Made by a program: the position numbers and the translations under genes
NCBI GenBank assembly: GCA_966212505.1
Contig: CBIHRS010000005.1
Coordinates: 62,001 to 126,000 of the forward strand
Reading direction: 5' to 3'
DNA length: 64,000 nt
From: CAMLIZ01 sp966212505
GTDB lineage: Bacteria > Pseudomonadota > Gammaproteobacteria > Burkholderiales > Burkholderiaceae_C
Shown here: positions 8,582 to 17,037 of the stretch, in pieces
How the letters are laid out: the number at the start of each line of letters is the position of its first letter
Numbering within the stretch: the stretch's first letter is position 1
The notes under the pieces: model-generated
What the model was told of the DNA's origin: nothing
Databases searched by the model: none
Seen by the model: only the letters and a program-made list of their open reading frames with translations

Positions 8582-9100
8582 ATGAGTGCTGCGAGCCGAC
8601 GCAGTTTCTTTGCCAACGCCGATGCCGCGCAGCAGGCGCTGCAGATGGCCTTGCCGATGATCGAGCCGCTGATGAGCCGCAAGGATGTGTGCGGCAGCGG
8701 CTTCCTCTACATCGTGATCATGGATCCGGCGCTCGGGCCGGCCGATGCGCGCTTCGACGAGGCCGTGCTGCTGGAGCATGCGGTGGGCGACCGCTCGAAA
8801 TGGGACGCCGACTATGCAAGCTTTGCACGCGCCAAGGCCAAGGCGAGCTGGGAGCATGGCCTCGATGGCCACGCGCTGCAGGGCCTGAAGCCCTACCGGC
8901 TGCGCGAAGGCGACAGCCTGCTGTGGGGCGCGGCCAACCTCGACGGCATCGTCGTCGGCGTGAGCGGCGCGCATGCGTACTACGACGAAGCCTTTGCAAC
9001 GACCATCGCCGCCTGCCTGCGCGCCGTGGCCAAGGACCGCTGGCAGCAGGCGGTGGATGCGCGGCAGCTGTTCGCGGGCGGGCACGATCCGGCCCGCTAA
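8582..9100 (+). CDS. Hypothetical protein, possibly GlcG/HbpS-like
   Basis: A 172-residue soluble protein starting 31 bases after the ABC-receiver fusion, with a good ribosome site (GGGAGAACCGACG-ATG). It is probably co-transcribed with the fusion. It has no signal peptide or membrane helix. The segment LLWGAANLDGIVVGVSGAHA followed by a conserved-looking helix (AFATTIAACLRAVAKDRWQQ) recalls the heme-binding GlcG/HbpS (DUF336) fold, where the VGVSG turn is typical. The similarity is weak and the function is not established. HbpS-type proteins can act as accessory sensors for two-component systems, which makes the neighbourhood suggestive. Confidence 0.7.
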   Translation: MSAASRRSFFANADAAQQALQMALPMIEPLMSRKDVCGSGFLYIVIMDPALGPADARFDEAVLLEHAVGDRSKWDADYASFARAKAKASWEHGLDGHALQGLKPYRLREGDSLLWGAANLDGIVVGVSGAHAYYDEAFATTIAACLRAVAKDRWQQAVDARQLFAGGHDPAR

Positions 9101-9133
9101 ACCCTGCCAGCTAGCCGCGCCGCCTTCGCCGTT

Positions 9134-9598
9134 TCAGCGGTAGGCGCCCACGCCGACGAAGCCGTCGTAGTTGGCCAGCTTCACCACGAAGCTGGTCTTG
9201 CCTTCGACCTTCTTGGTCTGCGGATGCGCCCAGCTGTAGTCGACCGAGCCCCCGCCCTTGGCGGCCGTGGCCACCATCTCCTGCACGATGGGTTTGCCGG
9301 TGGGGTCCTTCAGCTCCAGCTGGTTCTTGCCGACCAGCTGGTCGTTCGAACCATGGGCCACGCAGTCGCCCTTCATGTTGTAGGCGAAGACATAGAGGTC
9401 CTTCTTCTTCCAGCGCGTGGAGGCCTTGTCGTTGAAAGCCTGGAAGGCCTTCTCCGGCCCCACCTCGGCCACGTAGGCGGCCGCCTGTTCGGCCAGCACC
9501 TTGGCCTCGCCGGTGTCGGCGCGTTCCTGCGCCATGGCACTGCCCGCCACGAACAGCGCGCCCATGCAGGCCGCGAGCATCTGCTTGATCTTCAGCAT
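9134..9598 (-). CDS. Secreted single-Cache-domain protein
   Basis: A 154-residue periplasmic protein with a clear signal peptide (MLKIKQMLAACMGALFVAGS, probable cleavage after AMA). The rest is one sCache_2-type sensor domain, with marks such as AAAYVAEVGPEKAFQAFNDK, DLYVFAYNMKGDCVAHGSN and NQLELKDPTGKPIVQEM. Cache domains bind small molecules such as carboxylates in the periplasm. This one has no attached kinase or methyl-accepting domain, so it may be a soluble binding protein. A strong Shine-Dalgarno (AAGGAGAAAACG-ATG) fixes the start; the frame continues upstream without a better start. Confidence 0.88.
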   Translation of the reverse strand: MLKIKQMLAACMGALFVAGSAMAQERADTGEAKVLAEQAAAYVAEVGPEKAFQAFNDKASTRWKKKDLYVFAYNMKGDCVAHGSNDQLVGKNQLELKDPTGKPIVQEMVATAAKGGGSVDYSWAHPQTKKVEGKTSFVVKLANYDGFVGVGAYR

Positions 9599-9818
9599 CG
9601 TTTTCTCCTTGAGGGGTTTGAACACGGGGCGCGATGCTAAGTGGGGCTGACTCGCTTTCCTCGATTCATCAGGCTCGCTTACGTAATCAATGGTGAAGTC
9701 CCCGCGCGTCAGAAAGTTCGTCACAACCTCGAAGGGCTCGATGGCACCACAAGAAGAATTCGTTTGACCTGGGCACGCCAACTGCCTGCAGGGCTCAGCC
9801 ACTTCTCGCCCTGCTGCC

Positions 9819-10451
9819 GTGCCTTCAGCCTCTACCGTGCATCTCTATGTCTTCGACGGCTTCGCCGACTGGGAAGCGGCCTTTGCCATTGCCGGCATCA
9901 ACACCCCCGATTTCCAGCGCGAACCGGGCCGCTGGCGCATGAAGACGGTGGGCGCGAGCCAGAGCGTGGTTCGCTCGATGGGCGGCATGGCCGTGCTGCC
10001 CGATGGCACGCTCGATCGTCTGGCGCCTGCCGACAGCGCGATGCTGATCCTGCCGGGCGGCATCGGCTGGGATCAGGGCCAGCACCTCGACGCCGCGCGC
10101 AAGGGCCAGGCCTTTCTCGACGCCGGCGTGCCGGTGGCCGCGATCTGCGGCGCAACCGCGGGCCTCGCGCGCATCGGCGTGCTCGATACGCGCCGCCACA
10201 CGAGCAATGCGCTCGCCTACCTGAAGGGCGTTGCCGAATACGGCGGCAGCGACCGCTACGAAGACCAGCCTGCGTTCGACGACGACGGGCTCATCACCGC
10301 CGGCGGCATGGCGCCGCTGGAATTCGCGCGCGCCATCTTCCAGCGGCTGGGCCTCTATGCCGACGAGGCGCTGGACGCCTGGTACGAGCTCTACAAGACC
10401 GGCCGCTCCGAGCATTTCGCGAAGCTGCAGCAGGCTGCTGCAGCGGATTGA
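9819..10451 (+). CDS. DJ-1/PfpI family protein (class I glutamine amidotransferase-like)
   Basis: A 210-residue single-domain DJ-1/PfpI protein. The nucleophile elbow is VPVAAICGATAGLA with Cys110. An acidic partner lies early in the chain (DGFADWEAAFAI), with LPGGIGWDQ at the oxyanion region and HTSNALAYL after the elbow. Members act as glyoxalase III or deglycase-like enzymes, amidases or chaperones. The exact reaction cannot be read from sequence. The start is GTG at 9819 with a poor ribosome site. A second GTG at 9837 (VHLYVFDG) is an alternative. It precedes an SDR gene by 38 bases in the same direction. Confidence 0.85.
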   Translation: MPSASTVHLYVFDGFADWEAAFAIAGINTPDFQREPGRWRMKTVGASQSVVRSMGGMAVLPDGTLDRLAPADSAMLILPGGIGWDQGQHLDAARKGQAFLDAGVPVAAICGATAGLARIGVLDTRRHTSNALAYLKGVAEYGGSDRYEDQPAFDDDGLITAGGMAPLEFARAIFQRLGLYADEALDAWYELYKTGRSEHFAKLQQAAAAD

Positions 10452-10489
10452 CTCTTGTCCCACCTTTCCTCCAGAGGGAGTTTTTCGAC

Positions 10490-11242
10490 ATGGACAGCAA
10501 GACCCAATCGCCGCTGCGCGGCAAGACCATCATCGTCACCGGCGGCTCGCGCGGGCTCGGCGCCGCGGTGGCCGAAACGCTCGGCGAGGCCGGCGCGCGC
10601 CTCGTGATCGCCGACCTGGCCGGCGACCGTGCGACGCAGTGCGCGTCCACGCTGGTGGAGCGCAACATCGAGGCGGTGGCGATGCCGCTCGACGTGGGCG
10701 ACGAGGCCCAGGTGCAGCGCGCGGTGGCCCAGGTGCGCGAGCGCTTCGGCTCGCTCGACGTGGTGGTGAACAACGCGGCGATCGACATCACCGTGCCGAT
10801 CTCGGAGCTTGCGGGCGAGGATTGGGAACGCGTGGTGCGCACCAACCTGACCGGCCCGTTCCTGATGGCCAAGCATGCGGTGGCGGCCATGGGCCCGAAG
10901 ACCGCGCAGGGCGGCGGCGGCCACATCGTCAACATCGCGTCCACCGCCTCCAAGCGCGCGTGGCCCAATGCCGCGGCCTATCACGCCACCAAGTGGGGCC
11001 TGCTCGGCCTGTCGCATGCACTGCATGCCGAGCTGCGGCCCCAGGGCATCAAGGTCTCGGCCATCGTGGCCGGCGGCATGCGCACCCCGTTCCTGCTCGA
11101 CCGCTTCCCCGATATCGACCCCACCGTGCTGCAGGATCCGAAGAACGTGGCCGAAGCGGTCAAGTTCGTGCTGATGCAGCCCGAGGAGACGGTGATCCCC
11201 GAGGTGATGGTGCTGCCGATGCGTGAGACGTCCTGGCCCTGA
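10490..11242 (+). CDS. SDR family oxidoreductase
   Basis: A 250-residue classical short-chain dehydrogenase/reductase. The NAD(P)-binding Gly motif is TGGSRGLG near residue 20, the NNAA loop is VVVNNAAIDI, the catalytic Ser is in VNIASTASKR, and the catalytic Tyr-x3-Lys is AAYHATKWG. An Asp at the end of the second strand (LVIADLAGD) favours NAD over NADP. The substrate is unknown. Ribosome site GAGGGAG precedes the ATG. It probably forms a two-gene unit with the DJ-1 protein and converges on the hipA-like gene. Confidence 0.9.
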   Translation: MDSKTQSPLRGKTIIVTGGSRGLGAAVAETLGEAGARLVIADLAGDRATQCASTLVERNIEAVAMPLDVGDEAQVQRAVAQVRERFGSLDVVVNNAAIDITVPISELAGEDWERVVRTNLTGPFLMAKHAVAAMGPKTAQGGGGHIVNIASTASKRAWPNAAAYHATKWGLLGLSHALHAELRPQGIKVSAIVAGGMRTPFLLDRFPDIDPTVLQDPKNVAEAVKFVLMQPEETVIPEVMVLPMRETSWP

Positions 11243-11249
11243 AAAAGGC

Positions 11250-12599
11250 TCAGGAGCTGCCGAGGCGCGACAGGTGCCTGTCGACGGCCTCGGCATTGCG
11301 CGCTGCCACCTGGCGCAAGCCGGATCCGATGCGCTCATCCGACGCCACGTGCTGCCAGTAGGCCACGGCCCATGGCTTGGCCTCGGCCCAGCGTGCCAAC
11401 GGGATGGCGGCATCGCCGATACTGAAGCTCAGGGGTTGCAGCTCGGGCTCGATGCCGCCGGCCGCCGGCGCATAGCGCATCGGCAGCATGTCGTAGGCCG
11501 GTGCGAGCGCATAGGTGCCGCGCGCATGGTCGGGCACCAGCCCCAGGTTCTCGAAGTGCATGTCGTTGTTGCCGATCAGCACGCCGAACGCCGCCAGCGT
11601 CTCGATGCACTGCGCGTCGCGCTCACTCAGCAGATGGGCCTCGGCGCAGCGCCTGGCGAATGCGGCCCAGCTGTCGCGCCGGCCGAACAGTTCGTCGTCG
11701 ACCGCGCCGGCCGAGACGAAAGGCCGCCGTCCGTGATGCCCCATGCGGTCGAAACGCTCGACCTCGAGGTAGCACATGCCGTGGCTTTCGAACCAGTGGG
11801 CGCGCGCCGCGGGCAGGCCTTGTTCCTCGATCATCGCCAGCGCGATGGATTCGCAGGCCAGCAGATCGGCCCAGCGTGAACCGGCCGGGGCGTACTTCAC
11901 GAGCAGATGGCGCCCCTCGGCCAAGCTGAAGAGGAACTTGGGTTGTTCGCCGCCGGCACTCGCACCGCCGGCCTGGTCTGCCTGCGCCAGCACCGAATCG
12001 CGGTACCAGGTTCCTCGCGCTTCGTCGGTGGCCAGGCTCTGGAAGTCGGAGGTTGCCAGCGCATGGTTCGCCGCGTCGGCGCCGAGGATCAGGTCGCCGG
12101 GCGTGTCGAAGCCTTGCCTGGCCAGGAAGACGATGTGGTGATCGTCGCTCCAGTCGCGAAGCGAGGGCGGCAGGCGCAGCAGGCCATGGTGCCTCCGCAC
12201 CAGGTCTCGGCCCACGAATCCCGAGGGCATCATCGTGCGCAGAAAGGGCGGCAGGCCCTCATGCAGGCCGTTCAAGGCGCTGTGGCTTGTGGCTTCGCAG
12301 CGCACATGTGTCGCGCCGCCGTCGAGGAAGGTCACCTCGCCGATCTGCGACAGCCGGCCCCGCTCGTCGATGCGGTACAGCGGCTGCCGCGGCGCGATCG
12401 GGAGAGCGCTACGCAGCAAGGCATACGAGGGCGTGCGCACGCCCGGCTGGCGGATCAGCGCCACCTGGCTGCCCGGCGCGCGCACGGTGCGCGACAGCGT
12501 CGGCTGGCTGATGCCGAGCAGGCGCGCTGCCTCCTCGGCGGTCAGCCGGCGTCCGCGCAGCGCGCGCTGCAGGTTGGCGAGGTGATCTGAAATACCCAT
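11250..12599 (-). CDS. yjjJ: HipA-family toxin kinase with N-terminal HTH (YjjJ/HipH-like)
   Basis: A 449-residue protein combining a short N-terminal helix-turn-helix (LTAEEAARLLGISQPTLSRT, residues ~19-38) with a HipA-type Ser/Thr kinase. The kinase shows a Gly-rich loop (GASAGGEQPKFL), a catalytic-loop Asp in LIGNNDMHFENLGL, and the metal-binding Asp in ALAPAYDMLPM. Length and layout match E. coli YjjJ (HipH), a HipA paralogue that carries its own DNA-binding domain instead of a separate HipB antitoxin. No hipB gene is beside it. The start ATG-GGT-ATT lies inside an inverted repeat, suggesting autoregulation. Its phosphorylation target is not predictable from sequence. Confidence 0.88.
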   Translation of the reverse strand: MGISDHLANLQRALRGRRLTAEEAARLLGISQPTLSRTVRAPGSQVALIRQPGVRTPSYALLRSALPIAPRQPLYRIDERGRLSQIGEVTFLDGGATHVRCEATSHSALNGLHEGLPPFLRTMMPSGFVGRDLVRRHHGLLRLPPSLRDWSDDHHIVFLARQGFDTPGDLILGADAANHALATSDFQSLATDEARGTWYRDSVLAQADQAGGASAGGEQPKFLFSLAEGRHLLVKYAPAGSRWADLLACESIALAMIEEQGLPAARAHWFESHGMCYLEVERFDRMGHHGRRPFVSAGAVDDELFGRRDSWAAFARRCAEAHLLSERDAQCIETLAAFGVLIGNNDMHFENLGLVPDHARGTYALAPAYDMLPMRYAPAAGGIEPELQPLSFSIGDAAIPLARWAEAKPWAVAYWQHVASDERIGSGLRQVAARNAEAVDRHLSRLGSS

Positions 12600-12664
12600 G
12601 AATAGTTCATGAATTGTATTTCAGAGGAAAGAGCGTGAGGAAATAGATGGAAAGTGAATAGTTC
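12587..12664 (-). promoter_or_regulatory. Inverted and direct repeats over the yjjJ-like start codon
   Basis: A perfect 9-bp inverted repeat (CTGAAATAC/GTATTTCAG, plus-strand 12587-12595 and 12616-12624) has the start codon of the HipA-like gene in its 20-base spacer. Inside the spacer lies ATGAATAGTTCAT, itself a perfect 5-bp palindrome around TAG. The 10-mer TGAATAGTTC recurs at 12599-12608 and 12655-12664. This AT-rich block stands out from the GC-rich surroundings and is a good candidate operator for the HTH of the encoded kinase. It could also fold in the mRNA and hide the start. Confidence 0.5.
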
Positions 12665-12672
12665 GCGCAGCC

Positions 12673-14535
12673 TCAGATCTCGCACGCCGGCAGCGGCGTC
12701 TGCGCGATCCGGCGTTCGCCGATCCAGTGGGCGATGGCTTCCAGCGGCTGCGGCCGGCTGAACAGGAAACCCTGCGCGATGTGGCAGCCGCGCTGCTGCA
12801 GGAAGTCGCGCTGGGCCTCGGTCTCGACGCCTTCGGCCACCACCTCGAGCTTGAGGCTGCGGCCCATGGCCAGCACCGAGCTGGCGATGGCGGCGTCGTT
12901 CTCGTCGGTGTGCAGGTCGCGCACGAACGAGCGGTCGAGCTTGATGGTGTCGAGCGGAAAGCGCGCGAGGTAGCTCAGGCTGGAATAGCCGGTGCCGAAG
13001 TCGTCGATCGCGATGCGCACGCCGCGCGCGCGCAGCTGGCTCAGCGCCTCGATCGCGGTCTTGGAGTCCTGGATCAGCACGCCTTCGGTGATCTCCAGCT
13101 CCAGCGCGCCGGGCGGCAGCCCGCTCTCGGCGAGCGCGCTGTTCACCAGCTCGACGAGGCCGCCGTGCTGCACCTGCATCGGCGAGAGGTTCACGGCCAC
13201 CTGCAGATCCTGCCCGCAGCGGTCGCGCAGGGCCTTCACGTCGTGGCAGGCGCGCCGCAGCACCCATTCGCCGATGCGCAGGATCAGCCCGCATTCCTCG
13301 GCGATCGGGATGAACTCCACCGGCGACACCGCGCCGCGCTGCGGATGCTGCCAGCGCAGCAGCGCCTCGAGCCGGATCACGCTGCCGCGCGTGAGGCAGA
13401 CCAGCGGCTGGTAGTACAGGTGCAGCTCCTCGCGCTCCAGCGCCAGGCGCAGGTCGGCCTCGAGCTCCACGCGGTGGTGCGTGGCCTGCTTCATGTCGGG
13501 CCGGAATGTGCGCGCCGCATTGCGGCCGCTCGACTTGGCGGCATACATCGCGAGGTCGGCGCACTGCAGCAGCTGCGGCAGGTCGATGCCGTCGTCGGGG
13601 TACACCGCGATGCCGATGCTCGGCGTCACGCGCAGCGTGCGGTCTCCGGCGGGGATGGCCTCGGCAAACGACTGCAGCAGCTTCTGCGCCACCGCCTCCG
13701 CCTCGAGCCGGTTGTGCAGGTCGCTCAGCATCACGACGAACTCGTCGCCGCCCATGCGCGCCACGGTGTCGCTGGTGCGCACGCCGTCCTTCAGCCGCTG
13801 GGCGGCCACGCGCAGCACGCCGTCGCCCACATCGTGGCCCAGCGTGTCGTTGATGTGCTTGAAGTGGTCGAGGTCGAGCAGCAGCACGCCGATGCGCGTC
13901 TGCTGCCGCCGCGCGCGCTCGATCGCGATCGTCAGCCGGTCGGACACCAGCGCGCGGTTGGGCAGGCCGGTGAGGGTGTCGTAGTGCGCCAGCTGGAGGA
14001 TGTGCTCCTCGGCGCGCTTGCGCTCGCTGATGTCGTGCGCCATCGCGACATAGCCGGTGAGGTGTCCGCCATCGTCGCGCACCGCGATCAGCGAGAGCTG
14101 CACCGGCACCTGCGCGCCGTCCTTGCGGCGCAGCAGCCATTCGTGCGGTTCGGGCGAACCGGCTTCGGCGCTCGCCAGTTCCCCGGGCAATTGCAGCGCA
14201 TTCGCCGCCACACGGCCGATGAGCTCGCCGGCCCCATAGCCCAGCATGCTTTCCGCGGCCGGGTTCACGTGCGTGATGCGGCCGCGCCGGTCGGTGGCGA
14301 TCACGCTGTAGGGCGCGTTCTGCACCAGCGTGCGAGTCAGGGCGCGGTGCTGCTGCGCCTGGCGCTCGGCGCGGACGATGCGGGTGTGGGTGTCATGCAG
14401 CGCCAGCGCGGCCTGCCGGGCTTGCGCACGGGCACGGCGCCAGCCGCCATGCAGCCGCAACACCGCGAGCAGCGACAGGGCTGCACCTGCGAACGCGGCG
14501 GCGATCCAGCACCACAGGCTCAACGGCACAGGCAT
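12673..14535 (-). CDS. PAS-GGDEF-EAL cyclic-di-GMP turnover protein
   Basis: A 620-residue membrane protein. Order: one N-terminal membrane helix (~5-25), short coiled coil, PAS domain (NAPYSVIATDRRGRITHVNP), PAC segment, GGDEF diguanylate cyclase domain with intact active site (ARMGGDEFVVML), and EAL phosphodiesterase domain with intact RLEALLRW, DDFGTGYSSL and KLDRSFV. Both catalytic signatures are preserved, so it may make or break c-di-GMP. No RxxD inhibitory site is obvious. The start is uncertain: ATG at 14535 sits directly after AGGAG, whereas the GTG two codons on (VPLSLW) has ideal spacing. It lies downstream of a two-component pair on the same strand. Confidence 0.9.
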   Translation of the reverse strand: MPVPLSLWCWIAAAFAGAALSLLAVLRLHGGWRRARAQARQAALALHDTHTRIVRAERQAQQHRALTRTLVQNAPYSVIATDRRGRITHVNPAAESMLGYGAGELIGRVAANALQLPGELASAEAGSPEPHEWLLRRKDGAQVPVQLSLIAVRDDGGHLTGYVAMAHDISERKRAEEHILQLAHYDTLTGLPNRALVSDRLTIAIERARRQQTRIGVLLLDLDHFKHINDTLGHDVGDGVLRVAAQRLKDGVRTSDTVARMGGDEFVVMLSDLHNRLEAEAVAQKLLQSFAEAIPAGDRTLRVTPSIGIAVYPDDGIDLPQLLQCADLAMYAAKSSGRNAARTFRPDMKQATHHRVELEADLRLALEREELHLYYQPLVCLTRGSVIRLEALLRWQHPQRGAVSPVEFIPIAEECGLILRIGEWVLRRACHDVKALRDRCGQDLQVAVNLSPMQVQHGGLVELVNSALAESGLPPGALELEITEGVLIQDSKTAIEALSQLRARGVRIAIDDFGTGYSSLSYLARFPLDTIKLDRSFVRDLHTDENDAAIASSVLAMGRSLKLEVVAEGVETEAQRDFLQQRGCHIAQGFLFSRPQPLEAIAHWIGERRIAQTPLPACEI

Positions 14536-14731
14536 CTCCTGCGGCAGGCGTGGGCGCGAACGAGCGATCGGCAGGAATGCATGGGCGGGACGGACATCGG
14601 AAAACCCAACGACGGGCGACCCGCGAAACAACGAAACGGCATGTGCCGCGGACACAGGCCCCAACCTTACTGGACGCTTGCAACACTTTGTGAGGGCCGT
14701 CGTGCGACGGTTGCGCCTCACGTGGAGGATG

Positions 14732-16291
14732 TCACGCGGAAACGTGCGCCCCGTTCGTCCGGGGCAGCGGCAGGCGGATGCGTGCCACCAGGCCACGAGG
14801 GTGGGCCGCATCGCCGCCGGCCCGCAGCGAGACGGTGCCGCCGTGGCGCTCGATCACCTCCTTGACGATGGCCAGGCCCAGTCCGCAGCCGGTGCCTTCG
14901 TGGGTGTTGCGCACGAAGCGCTCGAACACCCGTTCGCGGTCGGCCTCGGGAATGCCGGGGCCGTTGTCCATCACGTCGGCAAAGGCGCCGCCGTCGTCGG
15001 TGCGGCCGCAGCGCACGGTCACCTCGGCGCCCTTGCCGGCATAGCGGATCGCGTTGTCGATCAGGTTCGACAGCGCCTCGCGCACCAGCAGCGCGGTGCC
15101 TTCGACCTCGATCACCTCGGGGTCGCCGCTGTCGTCGAAGCCGAGGTCGACGCCCGAATGCAGCGCCCTGGGCACCATCTCGGCGGTGAGTTCGCGCGCG
15201 AGCTTGCAGAGGTCGAAGCGGGCTCGGCCCTGGGCGGGGGCCGACTCGGGCTCGGCGCGGGCCAGCGTCAGCAGCTGGTTCACGAGGTGGGCGCTGCGGG
15301 TGGCGCTTTCATGCACCCGCTTGAGCCGGCCGACCAGCGACGCCAGCGCGGCCGGATCCTGCAGCTTGTCGGGCGTGCTGGCTTCCTGCAGCGCGAGCTC
15401 GGTCTGGCTCTTCAGGCCGGCCAACGGCGTGCGCAGCTGGTGCGCGGCATCGCTGATGAAGCGCTTCTGCGCGACCACGTTGTGGCGCACCGCCTCGAGC
15501 AGGCTGTTCAGCGCCTTGGCTAGCGAGCGCACCTCCTGCGGCGCGGCCTCGATCTCCAGCGGCGCCAGGTCGTTGGGGGCGCGGTCTTCCACCAGCCCGC
15601 GCAGCCGGGCCAGCGGCTGCAGGCCCGCGCGGATGCCGGCCCAGACGATCAGCGAGGTCAGCGCGATCAACGCCGACAAGGGCAGGGCGGTGTCGACCAG
15701 GATGCTGCGCGCCAGCTCCTCGCGGCTGGCGCGGCCGCGCGCGATCTGCACCAGCAGGGTCTGCTGCGGTGAGCCTTCCTCGCCGAAGGCCACGTACATC
15801 GCCGACACGCGCACCGGCATCTTCTTGTCGGCCTCGCTGCCCGAGCGGCGGCTGGCCGCGGGCGGATCGGGCGACTCCATCCGGCCGTCGTAGAAGTAGG
15901 GTTCGTTCAGCCGCGGCGAGGCCGACAAGGCTTCGGGCGGCGGCGGCAGCGTGCGGTTGCCGAGGATGAACTGCCCCGGCGGCGAGCTCACCATGTAGTA
16001 GACCCGGTCGTTCGGGTCGGCCTCGATGATGTCCTGCGCCGCGCGGGGAAAGTCGATGAACAGGCCGTTGCCGATCGGCTTGACCTGCCGCGCCAGCGAG
16101 CGGGTGGCCTGCGACAGGCCGGCGTCGATGGCTCGGTTGGCGTAGCGCTCGGCCACGTTGTAGGTGACGAAGGCGGCCGCCATCCACAGCAGCAGCTGCG
16201 GCAGCAGCAGCCACAGCAGCAGCTGGCGGTGCAGCGAGCGGGTGGCCGGCAGCACGCCGAACAGCCGCTGCAGCGAGGTGACGAGCGCCAC
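14732..16291 (-). CDS. Sensor histidine kinase, TctE-like
   Basis: A 519-residue membrane sensor kinase. A first membrane helix (~22-45, LLLWLLLPQLLLWMAAAF) and a second (~205-225) flank a periplasmic domain of the TctE/2CSK_N type. The cytoplasmic part has HAMP-like sequence, an H-box with His284 (SDAAHQLRTPLAGLK), N-box (LSNLIDNAIRYAG), and G-boxes DNGPGIP and GTGCGLGLAIV. It is separated by 6 bases from its response regulator gene. TctE senses tricarboxylates, but no tctCBA transporter is nearby, so the ligand here is unknown. Confidence 0.92.
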   Translation of the reverse strand: MALVTSLQRLFGVLPATRSLHRQLLLWLLLPQLLLWMAAAFVTYNVAERYANRAIDAGLSQATRSLARQVKPIGNGLFIDFPRAAQDIIEADPNDRVYYMVSSPPGQFILGNRTLPPPPEALSASPRLNEPYFYDGRMESPDPPAASRRSGSEADKKMPVRVSAMYVAFGEEGSPQQTLLVQIARGRASREELARSILVDTALPLSALIALTSLIVWAGIRAGLQPLARLRGLVEDRAPNDLAPLEIEAAPQEVRSLAKALNSLLEAVRHNVVAQKRFISDAAHQLRTPLAGLKSQTELALQEASTPDKLQDPAALASLVGRLKRVHESATRSAHLVNQLLTLARAEPESAPAQGRARFDLCKLARELTAEMVPRALHSGVDLGFDDSGDPEVIEVEGTALLVREALSNLIDNAIRYAGKGAEVTVRCGRTDDGGAFADVMDNGPGIPEADRERVFERFVRNTHEGTGCGLGLAIVKEVIERHGGTVSLRAGGDAAHPRGLVARIRLPLPRTNGAHVSA

Positions 16292-16297
16292 GGCGGG

Positions 16298-16981
16298 TCA
16301 GCCGGCCGGCGCGGCCTCGGCCTCGAGCAGGTAGCCCAGGCCGCGCACGGTGCGGATCGCGAGGCCCGACGATTCGAGCTTGCGCCGCAGCCGGTGGATG
16401 TAGACCTCGATCGAGCCCGGCCCGCCGGCCTCGCTGCGGTCGACCGCCCAGCTCTGCGCGATCTGGTCCTTGGTGACCACCTTGTCGCGCTGGGTCAGCA
16501 GCAGGTCGAGCAGCATCCATTCGCGCGGCGACAGCTCCACCGGCTCGCCGTCGATCGTGGCGCGGCGCGCGTCGCGGTCGAAGTTGAGGCGGCCCATCTC
16601 CTGCGCGGTGGTGCTGGCGGCGCGCGAGCGGCGCAGCAGCGCCCGCAGGCGCGCCTCGAGCTCCGGGAAGTCGAAGGGCTTGGTGAGGTAGTCGTCGGCC
16701 CCGGCGTTGAGGCCTGCCACGCGGTTGTCGAGCCCGTCGAGCGCGGTCAGCACCAGCACCGGCAGCGTGGGCTTGGCCGCGCGCACGCGCTTGAGCACCG
16801 TGAGGCCGTCGACCATCGGCAGCCCGAGGTCGAGCACGGCCAGATCGAAGGGCTGGCGCAGCAGCAGGTATTCGGCCACCGCGCCGTTGTCGGCCACCTC
16901 CACCTCGAAGCCGGCATGGCGCAGGTTGGAGCTCAGGGCATCGGCGAGGATCGCGTCGTCTTCGGCGAGCAGCAATTTCAT
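16298..16981 (-). CDS. OmpR/PhoB-family response regulator, TctD-like
   Basis: A 227-residue regulator with an N-terminal receiver (acidic pair Asp8-Asp9, phospho-acceptor Asp51 in LAVLDLGLP, Thr in LVLTALDG, Lys in YLTKPFDF) and a C-terminal winged helix typical of OmpR (LSPREWMLLDLLLTQRDKVV, IEVYIHRLRRKLESSG, TVRGLGYLLE). It is the first gene of the pair and the kinase follows after 6 bases. Probable role is phosphorylation-dependent transcription control in answer to the adjacent kinase. Confidence 0.93.
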   Translation of the reverse strand: MKLLLAEDDAILADALSSNLRHAGFEVEVADNGAVAEYLLLRQPFDLAVLDLGLPMVDGLTVLKRVRAAKPTLPVLVLTALDGLDNRVAGLNAGADDYLTKPFDFPELEARLRALLRRSRAASTTAQEMGRLNFDRDARRATIDGEPVELSPREWMLLDLLLTQRDKVVTKDQIAQSWAVDRSEAGGPGSIEVYIHRLRRKLESSGLAIRTVRGLGYLLEAEAAPAG

Positions 16982-17037
16982 GGGCGCAGAGCTTAACGGC
17001 TCCGCGCCCGCTTGCTGATCGGTGGCTGCCCCTTATT

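Noticed and set aside
6067..8682. Long minus-strand open frame opposite the ABC-receiver fusion
   Set aside because: Antisense shadow with repetitive His/Gln/Arg/Leu content and no motif.
14732..16981. Assignment of the two-component pair as a citrate/tricarboxylate uptake regulator
   Set aside because: The kinase resembles TctE, but no tctCBA transporter is nearby, so the ligand and targets remain open.
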